Source: an uncultured Corynebacterium sp. (GTDB lineage: Bacteria; Actinomycetota; Actinomycetes; Mycobacteriales; Mycobacteriaceae). Taken from it: DNA of 8,206 nt. This document shows, one piece after another, positions 1-6,508 of this stretch; the first letter of the stretch is position 1; each line of letters starts with the position of its first letter. Made by a program: the position numbers and the translations under genes. Location: assembly GCA_945631445.1 (NCBI GenBank), contig CALZCR010000054.1:1-8206 (forward strand), written 5' to 3'. The notes under the pieces were generated by a model that had not been told where the DNA came from, made no database searches, and saw only the letters and a list, made by a program, of their open reading frames with translations.

Positions 1-5
1 GGGGG

Positions 6-59
6 AAAACAAAAAGCGCCGGGGCCCGCGCCCTCTGTGAGAAGGTGCGGGCCCCGGCG
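6..59 (-). terminator. Intrinsic terminator of the ilvBNC operon
   Basis: Read on the minus strand, a 13-bp perfect G+C-rich stem (47-59 pairs with 17-29) extends inward by a G-U pair and two G-C pairs (44-46 with 30-32), leaving a loop of about 11 bases. It is followed at once by two runs of T (minus-strand complement of 11-15 and 6-9). It lies about 30 bases past the ilvC stop codon. A long G+C stem followed by a T tract is the classic rho-independent terminator. On the plus strand no T tract follows, so it acts for the leftward operon only. Confidence 0.93.
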
Positions 60-89
60 GGGTGATCAAGCGATCAGACGGGGGGACGC

Positions 90-1157
<1,068 letters not shown>

Positions 1158-1174
1158 TCAGATTCGGAAGTGTC

Positions 1175-1212
1175 TAGTTAGGTATTGTGCCACACTCCAT
1201 GCGCGAAGTGTG
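1175..1212 (-). promoter_or_regulatory. Candidate internal ilvC promoter with inverted repeat
   Basis: Two possible leftward -10 hexamers lie here: CACAAT (minus strand, 1189-1184, preceded by TGG, an extended -10 form) and TAACTA (1180-1175). Next to them is the inverted repeat CACACT-N10-AGTGTG (1191-1212), which could be an operator. No convincing -35 is seen. C. glutamicum is known to make a separate ilvC transcript, so a promoter is expected in this gap, but which hexamer is used is inference. Confidence 0.3.
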
Positions 1213-1217
1213 TCATG

Positions 1218-1266
1218 TGGTGGGAGCAGGTGTCCCTATTGGGCACTTTTCTCCCACCAAGTGGGA
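1218..1266 (-). promoter_or_regulatory. ilvN-ilvC intergenic RNA hairpin with competing stem
   Basis: In the leftward transcript, TGGTGGGAG (1259-1251) pairs perfectly over 9 bp with CTCCCACCA (1226-1218). Inside, GTGCCC pairs with GGG-A-CAC around an AATA loop, giving a long two-part hairpin with an A-rich internal loop. The same GTGGGA strand can instead pair with TCCCAC just upstream (1266-1261 with 1257-1252), so the two folds exclude each other. No T tract follows, so it is not an intrinsic terminator. It may mark a processing or stabilising site, or bear on read-through into ilvC; the function is unknown. Confidence 0.5.
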
Positions 1267-1267
1267 T

Positions 1268-1792
1268 TTACTTGTTGGTCGGGGCCATGGTCTTCGGGCC
1301 GCGGTTCAACGCGACCAAGCCGGACTCCACCAGCTCACGAATGCCGAAGGTCTCCAGCACCTCCAGCAGGGCGTGCAACTTGCCCGGGGTGCCGGTGGCC
1401 TCGATGACCACCGAGTCCGGCGACACGTCGACCACGCGGGCGCGGAAGATGTTGGCCGCGTCCACGACCTGCGGCCGGTTGGTGTTGTTCGCGTCGACCT
1501 TGACCAGCATGATCGCACGGGAGACCGTCGTCTCGTCGTCGAGGCGGACGACCTTGATCACGGGGATGATCTTGTTGAGCTGCTTGGTGATCTGCTCGAT
1601 GGAACGCTCGTCGGCGTCCACCACGATCGTCAACCGCGCCAGGCCCTTGGTCTCGGTCTTGGCGGAGACCAACGACACGAGGTTGAAGCCGCGGCGGGTG
1701 AACATCGCGGTCACACGCGAGATGATGCCCTCGGTGTCCTCCACCTGGACGCTGAGGACGTGGCGGGTGGGTTCATTCAAGGCGGTGGCCAT
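1268..1792 (-). CDS. ilvN: Acetolactate synthase (acetohydroxyacid synthase) small regulatory subunit
   Basis: Regulatory subunit of acetohydroxyacid synthase; it binds IlvB, raises its activity and carries the branched-chain amino acid feedback site. The 174-residue protein has an N-terminal ACT domain (about residues 10-85) beginning RHVLSVQVEDTEGIISRV. The G22-I23-I24 turn corresponds to the effector-binding loop where changes relieve valine inhibition in the C. glutamicum protein, and here it looks wild type. The C-terminal small-subunit domain (about 95-170) carries NIFRARVVDV and ends near GPKTMAP, as in C. glutamicum. The ATG directly follows the ilvB TAA with no base between, and the Shine-Dalgarno AGGAGGAG lies inside the last ilvB codons. 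This implies translational coupling and fits the need for matched subunit amounts. Confidence 0.97.
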   Translation of the reverse strand: MATALNEPTRHVLSVQVEDTEGIISRVTAMFTRRGFNLVSLVSAKTETKGLARLTIVVDADERSIEQITKQLNKIIPVIKVVRLDDETTVSRAIMLVKVDANNTNRPQVVDAANIFRARVVDVSPDSVVIEATGTPGKLHALLEVLETFGIRELVESGLVALNRGPKTMAPTNK

Positions 1793-3670
1793 TTACTTCT
1801 CCTCCTGCTGAGCAGATTCGTCGATAGCTTCATCGATGGTGGCGGGCGTCTCGGCGGCCGAAGACTCTTCGTCGAAGTCCGGGCGCAGGCCGCGGGCGTA
1901 CTCAATGTCCGAGTTGGAGCTGCCGGCCGCGATCATCGGCCAGACCTGCGCGTCCTCCCCGACGATGAACTCGACGACGACCGGGCGGTCGTTGATCTCG
2001 CGGGCGCGGGCAATCGCCGGGGCGACGTCCTCCTGCTTGGTCACGCGGATCGCCTCACAACCGAGGGCCTCAGAGAGTTTGACGAAGTCCGGGACGTAGG
2101 TGTCGCCGCTGCCGAGCTTGGTGCTCGAGTAGTTCTTGTCGTAGAACAAGGTCTGCCACTGGCGGACCATGCCCAAGTTGCCGTTGTTGATCAGGGCGAC
2201 CTTGATCGGGAAGCCCTCCACCGCGGCGGTGGTCAGCTCCTGGTTGGTCATCTGGAAACAACCGTCGCCGTCGACGGCCCAGACTTCCTTCTCCGGCAGG
2301 GCGGCCTTGGCCCCGACCGCCGCGGGGACGGCGTAGCCCATGGTGCCCAGGCCACCGGAGTTGAGCCAGGTGCGCGGGTTCTCGAAGTCGATGAACTGCG
2401 CGGCCCACATCTGGTGCTGACCGACGCCCGCGACGTAGATCGCCTCCGGGCCGGCCTGCTTGGACAGTTCCCCGATGACGAACTGCGGGGACAGCGAGCC
2501 GTCCTCGTTGTCGTCGTAGCCGCGCGGGAAACGCTCCTTCATCTCCGTCAGGTAGGTGACCCACGGGCGGAAGTTGAACTCGGCCTTCTGCTTGCCGACG
2601 GCGCGTGTCAGCGCCCCGAGGACCTCCCGGGCGTCGCCGACGATGGGGACGTCGACCTCGCGGATTTTGCCGATCTCCGCCGGGTCGATGTCGGCGTGGA
2701 TGACCTTGGCCTCCGGGGCGAAGGACTCGGTGTCGCCGGTGACGCGGTCGTCGAAACGCGCGCCGATGGTCACCAGCAGGTCGGACTTCTGCAGGGCCCC
2801 GACCGCCGGGACGGTGCCGTGCATGCCGGGCATGCCCATGTGCAGCGGGTGGGACTCCGGGAAGGAGCCGAGCGCCATCAAGGTGGTCACGACCGGGATG
2901 CCGGTGGCCTCCACGAGCTCAGCCAACTCCTTCGAGGCGTTGGCCTTGATCACGCCGCCGCCGACGTACAGGACCGGGCGCTGCGCCTGGGAGATCAGCT
3001 TGACGGCCTGATCGATCTGGCGGTGGTGCGGGGTGGTGACGGGCTTGTAGCCGGGCATGTCGTACTGCGGCGGCCAGACGAACTCGAACTCGGCGTTCTG
3101 GACGTCCTTGGGGATGTCCACCAACACCGGGCCGGGGCGGCCGGTCGAGGCGATCTCGAAGGCGGCGGCGAGGGCGGCCGGGATCTCTTCGGGATCGGTG
3201 ACGATGAAGTTGTGCTTGGTGATCGGCATGGTCACGCCGCGGATGTCCGCCTCCTGGAACGCGTCGGTGCCCAGCAGCGAAGAACCCACCTGGCCGGTGA
3301 CGGCGACCATGGGGACGGAGTCGAGGTTCGCGTCCGCCAGGGCGGTCACCAGGTTCGTCGCGCCCGGGCCCGAGGTCGCGATGCACACGCCGACCCGGCC
3401 AGAAGCCAGGGCGTAACCTTCGGCGGCGTGGCCGGCGCCCTGCTCGTGGCGCACGAGCACATGACGCAGGCCCTTGGAGTTATAGAGGGCGTCGTACAAC
3501 GGGAGGACTGCGCCGCCGGGAAGACCGAACACCAAGTCGGTGCCGAGCTCCTCCAGCGACCGGACGATGGCCTCCGCGCCGGTCATCCGCTCGACGATGC
3601 GTGTCGCCGAGGAATCTGAGGACGCGGCCTTTGTGGCCTGGGCGGCCGATGTGGGCTTTTTAGCTGCCAC
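1793..3670 (-). CDS. ilvB: Acetolactate synthase (acetohydroxyacid synthase) large catalytic subunit
   Basis: ThDP- and FAD-dependent enzyme that condenses pyruvate with pyruvate or 2-ketobutyrate, the first shared step to valine, leucine and isoleucine. Of 625 residues, about 1-28 are a low-complexity Ala/Ser/Lys lead. Then come the N-terminal ThDP domain with catalytic E76 in VRHEQGAGH, the middle FAD-binding domain with RFDDR (305-309), and the C-terminal ThDP domain with the Mg/diphosphate motif GDG (468-470) through NN (495-496). P122 and W505 match positions known as herbicide-contact sites in the family and have the usual residues. The start is GTG, with AAGGAG eight bases upstream; no ATG start fits this site. 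A short acidic tail (about 600-625) follows the conserved GLRPDFD. It is the first structural gene of ilvBNC, preceded by a leader peptide and attenuator. Confidence 0.98.
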   Translation of the reverse strand: MAAKKPTSAAQATKAASSDSSATRIVERMTGAEAIVRSLEELGTDLVFGLPGGAVLPLYDALYNSKGLRHVLVRHEQGAGHAAEGYALASGRVGVCIATSGPGATNLVTALADANLDSVPMVAVTGQVGSSLLGTDAFQEADIRGVTMPITKHNFIVTDPEEIPAALAAAFEIASTGRPGPVLVDIPKDVQNAEFEFVWPPQYDMPGYKPVTTPHHRQIDQAVKLISQAQRPVLYVGGGVIKANASKELAELVEATGIPVVTTLMALGSFPESHPLHMGMPGMHGTVPAVGALQKSDLLVTIGARFDDRVTGDTESFAPEAKVIHADIDPAEIGKIREVDVPIVGDAREVLGALTRAVGKQKAEFNFRPWVTYLTEMKERFPRGYDDNEDGSLSPQFVIGELSKQAGPEAIYVAGVGQHQMWAAQFIDFENPRTWLNSGGLGTMGYAVPAAVGAKAALPEKEVWAVDGDGCFQMTNQELTTAAVEGFPIKVALINNGNLGMVRQWQTLFYDKNYSSTKLGSGDTYVPDFVKLSEALGCEAIRVTKQEDVAPAIARAREINDRPVVVEFIVGEDAQVWPMIAAGSSNSDIEYARGLRPDFDEESSAAETPATIDEAIDESAQQEEK

Positions 3671-3799
3671 GGTTAAAGCTCCTTGTTCTAGCGAGATCCT
3701 GAAGTTAGGGGCCGGGCTGGTGGTGTACGTTTCCGGCGGCTGCGGAGTCAGTGCTTGTCATGAGTGCGGACAATGGACGGACAACAGACCATAAACGGC

Positions 3800-3842
3800 A
3801 AAAACCCTCGAGGTAGCACATTGGGTGGGTGCTATTCGAGGG
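3800..3842 (-). terminator. Attenuator terminator in the ilvB leader
   Basis: On the minus strand CCCTCGA (3842-3836) pairs with TCGAGGG (3811-3805), and TAGCAC (3834-3829) pairs with GTGCTA (3819-3814). A small A/CC internal mismatch separates the two stems, the loop has nine bases, and five T residues follow (3804-3800). It sits 32 bases after the leader peptide stop codon and 129 bases before the ilvB start, inside the leader transcript. An intrinsic terminator placed just after a Val/Leu/Ile-rich leader peptide is the hallmark of transcription attenuation, which is known for C. glutamicum ilvBNC. Confidence 0.93.
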
Positions 3843-3891
3843 CGCTTACCGGGGACGACTGCAGGTCGGGTCAGTCACTGCGGCAAGCGCC
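3841..3891 (-). promoter_or_regulatory. Leader hairpin competing with the attenuator
   Basis: On the minus strand GGCGCTTGCCG (3891-3881), which covers leader codons 13-16, pairs over 11 bp (one G-U) with CGGTAAGCGCC (3851-3841). The 3' arm shares its last two bases (3842-3841) with the base of the terminator stem, next to its T tract, so full formation of one weakens the other. Inside the loop GACTG (3876-3872) can pair with CAGTC (3861-3857). A further pairing of leader codons 7-8 (CAGGT, 3910-3906) with ACCTG (3866-3862) is possible. A ribosome at the leader stop codon would cover the 5' arm; one stalled at the first Val/Leu codons would leave it free. Antiterminator action is inference. 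Confidence 0.55.
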
Positions 3892-3928
3892 GAGCTACTA
3901 CGAGTACCTGAAGTCGCGAAATGGTCAT
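3875..3928 (-). CDS. ilvBNC leader peptide
   Basis: A 17-codon reading frame encoding MTISRLQVLVVARRLPQ, ending in TGA. Seven of the 17 residues are branched-chain (I3, L6, V8, L9, V10, V11, L15), with an unbroken V-L-V-V run. It starts right after a -10 element and ends 32 bases before an intrinsic terminator, so its translation would sense charged Val/Leu/Ile tRNAs and set terminator read-through into ilvB. No Shine-Dalgarno is seen. The expected transcription start falls at or next to the A of its ATG, so the mRNA is probably leaderless. C. glutamicum ilvBNC is known to have a comparable short leader peptide. The peptide itself likely has no function beyond being translated. Confidence 0.88.
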   Translation of the reverse strand: MTISRLQVLVVARRLPQ

Positions 3929-3934
3929 GTGCCC

Positions 3935-3940
3935 ATCATA
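3935..3940 (-). promoter_or_regulatory. -10 element of the ilvB leader promoter
   Basis: Minus-strand TATGAT matches TATAAT at five of six positions and is followed by six bases and then the leader peptide ATG. This places the transcription start at about 3928. No clear -35 lies 16-19 bases upstream (that stretch is G-rich), which is common for corynebacterial promoters. The call rests on the hexamer and on its spacing to the leader peptide. Confidence 0.7.
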
Positions 3941-3998
3941 CACACGAATTTTCAGGAACCCCACCAGGTGCCCCCATCAACTTTTGAGCAAATGGGAT

Positions 3999-4004
3999 TA
4001 CATT
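3999..4004 (+). promoter_or_regulatory. -10 element of the mscCG promoter
   Basis: TACATT fits the actinobacterial TANNNT -10 pattern and ends eight bases before the mscCG ATG. The start of transcription would fall within one or two bases of the start codon, giving a leaderless or nearly leaderless mRNA. AAGGGA lies only two bases from the ATG, too close for a normal ribosome binding site. No -35 is evident. It faces away from the ilvB leader promoter about 60 bases off, so the stretch 3941-3998 is shared control DNA. Confidence 0.5.
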
Positions 4005-4012
4005 AAGGGACC

Positions 4013-5857
4013 ATGACCTCCCTGACTATCTTTCTGTCTCAAGCATGGCAGTGGGTCGCAGACACGGGCATCAACCTCGCCCTGATCTTCGTCCTCGCCC
4101 TGCTCGTCCCCCGCGCGGGCAGATTCGCAGAGCGGCGGATCGAACACAACGTCAAGGAATCCGTCGACGAGGATCAGGGCAAGACCCACCTCGCCTTCGC
4201 CGGTGTGGCGATCTACGTCGCCCAAATCGTCGCGTACTTCCTGCTGTCCATTTGGTTCCTGCAGGAAATCGGCTTCTCGTTGGCCGGCGCCGCGATCCCC
4301 GCCACCGTCGTCTCCGCCGCGATCGGTTTCGGCGCGCAATCCATCATCGCAGACTTTCTCGCCGGTTTCTTCGTCCTGACCGAGAAGCAGTACGGCGTGG
4401 GCGACTGGGTGCGGTTCGTGGGCAACGGCGTCGAGGTCGAGGGCACCGTCATCCAAGTCACGATGCGCGCCACTCAGATCCGCACCCTGAAACAGGAGAC
4501 GGTCATCATCCCGAACTCCACCGCCCGGGTGTCGATCAACACCTCCAACTTCTGGTCGCGGGCGGTCATCGTCATGCCGGTCCCCCTCCTCGGTTCGTCC
4601 AGCCCGGCCGACGCGGCCGCGCGGGCGGAGGCCGCCACCCGGCGCGCTTTGGAGAACGAGGACATCGCCGACGACCTCATCGGCGAACTCGAGGTCCAGC
4701 CCGCGGTGGAGGTCACTCCGCCCGCGACGGTGGGCATGCCGTGGACGGTGGACATGCGTTTCATGGTCCAGGTCGAAGCGGGCACGCAGTGGCAGGTGGA
4801 GCGCACCGTGCGCATGTCCATCTTGGAGGAGTTCTGGGACGAGTACGGCTCCGCCACCACCGTGACCGGCACCCTCACCGATTCGGTGTTGCGTTCGGCG
4901 GAAGCCGCCGCCCCGCCGGAGGAGACCATCGCGGCCCGCCGGACGGTCGTCGAGGATGTTCCCCGCACGGATGAGACAGAGCAGTTGCCCGCGTCCGCCC
5001 GTCCGTCGCGGGAGGTCGAGGAGGATCTTCCGGCGGAACACTCGACCGTTCCGGCCGGCTATGAGACCCCCTCCGGCAAAGATCCCGCGGCTGATCAGGG
5101 TGGCGCGGGCCTGACCACGGAGGGCACTGACACCGCCGCTGACAGTGACAGTGACGAAAAGGACACGCATCCCGCCACCGTCGTCATGGGTTCCACCGCG
5201 GCGGCGACCAAGAAAAGCACCGGCCCGGCCCGCGAGGAGGTGCTCCCGGAGGAGAACGAGGGCACAAAAGAGACAGCGGAGGAGGAGTCCTCTCCCCTGA
5301 CCGGTTGGCGCCGCACGATCACCTGGGGCGGCAACATGCGTCTGTCGACGGCCTTCTTGTTGCTTGTTCTGCTGGTGCTGCTGGTGCTGCGCCTGCTGAT
5401 GGCCTCCGCCGAAACCGCCGACGGTGAACGTGTCTCTGGCCCGTTGGCCCCGCGCCCCATCACCATTGGCGGCACCTCCGAGGAAGAGGAGCTCGAGCCC
5501 GTGGAGCAGCCGCAGCAACAGCAGCCGGTGACCCCCACGGAGCAGGATCAGATTCCCGGCACGCCCACGCCGACCTTCGGCACCCCGGCGCCGAACGCCC
5601 CGGGAGAACAGCCGACGGCCACGGACTCGCCGAACGCCACGCAGCAGCCGCAGCAGCAGAATGCCCCGCAGCAACGTCAGCAGGATTCCCCCGGGGTGCA
5701 GCAGACCCAGCCGCAGGATTCACCTGCCCAGCAGCAGACCGCCACGCAGCAGCCGACGGAACCGATGTCGCCGAGCGCCGGAACCAACCAGAACTACTTC
5801 GGCGGGACCGGCGGCGGCGCCGGGGCAGGGGCGGAATCGGAAACCGGCCTGCAGTGA
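4013..5857 (+). CDS. mscCG: MscS-type mechanosensitive channel, MscCG (glutamate exporter) family
   Basis: Membrane channel that opens under membrane tension; the C. glutamicum homologue (NCgl1221/YggB) is the main glutamate export route. Predicted order in 614 residues: TM1 about 15-34; TM2 about 61-86; pore helix TM3 about 91-122 with the small-residue pattern [20 protein letters not shown]; cytosolic MscS beta domain with [12 protein letters not shown] and QETVIIPNS; mixed alpha/beta region to about 290; acidic linker to about 436; TM4 about 444-463; then an external tail to 614. TM4 and the tail are the MscCG hallmark. By alignment from memory, W12 and A108 match C. glutamicum sites where changes cause constitutive glutamate efflux; both look wild type. 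The protein is longer than the C. glutamicum one (about 530), mainly in linker and tail. It is divergent from ilvB and 16 bases ahead of the PH-domain gene. Confidence 0.92.
   Translation: MTSLTIFLSQAWQWVADTGINLALIFVLALLVPRAGRFAERRIEHNVKESVDEDQGKTHLAFAGVAIYVAQIVAYFLLSIWFLQEIGFSLAGAAIPATVVSAAIGFGAQSIIADFLAGFFVLTEKQYGVGDWVRFVGNGVEVEGTVIQVTMRATQIRTLKQETVIIPNSTARVSINTSNFWSRAVIVMPVPLLGSSSPADAAARAEAATRRALENEDIADDLIGELEVQPAVEVTPPATVGMPWTVDMRFMVQVEAGTQWQVERTVRMSILEEFWDEYGSATTVTGTLTDSVLRSAEAAAPPEETIAARRTVVEDVPRTDETEQLPASARPSREVEEDLPAEHSTVPAGYETPSGKDPAADQGGAGLTTEGTDTAADSDSDEKDTHPATVVMGSTAAATKKSTGPAREEVLPEENEGTKETAEEESSPLTGWRRTITWGGNMRLSTAFLLLVLLVLLVLRLLMASAETADGERVSGPLAPRPITIGGTSEEEELEPVEQPQQQQPVTPTEQDQIPGTPTPTFGTPAPNAPGEQPTATDSPNATQQPQQQNAPQQRQQDSPGVQQTQPQDSPAQQQTATQQPTEPMSPSAGTNQNYFGGTGGGAGAGAESETGLQ
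5507..5755 (+). repeat. Gln/Pro-rich low-complexity tract in mscCG
   Basis: Imperfect CAG/CCG-type codon repeats encode residues 499-580 of the channel, with 26 glutamines and 16 prolines in 82 residues. Recurring units include [20 protein letters not shown] and QQQTATQQP. The DSP unit recurs after Gln-rich stretches (near 538-540, 558-560 and 569-571). This lies after TM4, so it is predicted to sit outside the membrane, towards the cell wall. It is likely disordered and prone to length change by slippage. Confidence 0.8.
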
Positions 5858-5873
5858 ATTAGGCTGATTAGCC

Positions 5874-6428
5874 ATGAGCACCAACAGCACTGACGGCACG
5901 GGCCCGACTGACGGCGTTTCAGGCGAGAAGGTCTTTCATCCGGAGCGCACGCACGTATTCGCTGCGCTCCTGATGATCGGCATTTCCTTGATGGTCATCG
6001 GCGTCGCCCCCCTCCGGCTGTTCTGGATCCTGATTTTCCCGGCGTTGTTCATCTGGTGGGCGTTGCGCTCGCAGGTGACCGTCACCGACGACGGCGTCTC
6101 CATCCGCTACGCCTTTCGTTCCGGAGTCACCGCTTCGTGGGACGAGATCGAAGGCGTGGGTTTCAAGGGCGCGAAAACCCTGCTGCGCACCACTGACGGC
6201 AAGGAGCACCCGATGCCGGGGGTCACCTTCAATTCCCTGCCGGAGCTGGCGGCCGCGTCCCGGGGCCGCATCCCGGACGCGCTGACCGCCGGCCTGGCGG
6301 CGCAGGACGGCAAGGTGTCGGTGATCAACCAGGACGGCAATCAGGTGTTGATGACTCAAGAGGAACACGCCGCGTACCTGGCCGCCCAACGTCAGCGGCA
6401 GGCGCAAGACGGCACCACCGATGCCTGA
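5874..6428 (+). CDS. PH-domain-containing membrane protein (Cfp6-like)
   Basis: A 184-residue protein with a short polar N-terminus (about 1-27), two hydrophobic helices (about 28-45 and 47-64), and a bacterial PH-like beta domain (about 66-135) opening with SQVTVTDDGVSIRYAFRSGVTASWDEIEGVGF. A Gln-rich C-terminus follows. The helix pair plus PH-like fold and a W-x-E-I-x-x-V segment resemble the actinobacterial family of M. tuberculosis Cfp6 (Rv3004), which also lies beside ilvB. C. glutamicum has a like gene between mscCG and ilvD. The biochemical role is unknown; a membrane-bound adaptor or scaffold is possible. It starts 16 bases after mscCG, with no Shine-Dalgarno. A TAGGCT eight bases before the ATG could be a -10 for a leaderless transcript, or the gene may be read from the mscCG promoter. 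Confidence 0.85.
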   Translation: MSTNSTDGTGPTDGVSGEKVFHPERTHVFAALLMIGISLMVIGVAPLRLFWILIFPALFIWWALRSQVTVTDDGVSIRYAFRSGVTASWDEIEGVGFKGAKTLLRTTDGKEHPMPGVTFNSLPELAAASRGRIPDALTAGLAAQDGKVSVINQDGNQVLMTQEEHAAYLAAQRQRQAQDGTTDA

Positions 6429-6434
6429 GTGAAA

Positions 6435-6456
6435 CCGGGGCCCGTAGCGGCCCCGG
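6435..6456 (+). other. G+C hairpin between the PH-domain gene and ilvD
   Basis: CCGGGGCC (6435-6442) and GGCCCCGG (6449-6456) form a perfect 8-bp stem with a six-base loop, six bases after the PH-domain gene's stop codon. The plus-strand sequence after it is AAAGTGCACG, with no T tract, so it is at best a weak or factor-dependent terminator, or a 3'-end stabiliser. It may partly separate ilvD expression from the genes upstream. Confidence 0.45.
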
Positions 6457-6485
6457 AAAGTGCACGCCTCGTCATTTCTGATCGG

Positions 6486-6491
6486 TATCTT
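6486..6491 (+). promoter_or_regulatory. Possible ilvD -10 element
   Basis: TATCTT fits the TANNNT pattern in the 80-base gap before ilvD, downstream of the G+C hairpin and upstream of the ribosome binding site. No -35 is visible, and the start of transcription would fall at or inside the AAGGAG, which argues against it. It is a weak candidate only. Confidence 0.2.
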
Positions 6492-6508
6492 TCGCAAGGA
6501 GATTCATA

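Noticed and set aside
1252..1266. Short hairpin just after ilvN as an intrinsic terminator
   Set aside because: The 6-bp stem with a three-base loop is followed by A residues, not T, in the direction of transcription.
1187..3619. 810-codon open frame on the plus strand, opposite ilvN and ilvB
   Set aside because: It is antisense to two clear enzymes. Its product is full of Asp, Arg, Gly, Val and Leu, as expected when G+C-rich third positions are read on the other strand. No ribosome binding site or domain is seen.
3705..3761. 18-residue frame (minus strand) between the attenuator and ilvB, as a second leader peptide
   Set aside because: It has no Shine-Dalgarno and no promoter element, is not rich in branched-chain residues, and has no terminator after it.
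3764..4006. 80-codon plus-strand frame across the divergent control region
   Set aside because: It runs opposite the leader peptide, attenuator and promoters, with no ribosome binding site and no family likeness.
3998..5674. 558-codon open frame on the minus strand opposite mscCG
   Set aside because: The composition is Arg/Gly/His-rich and biased, a shadow of the codon use of the real channel gene, with no recognisable fold.
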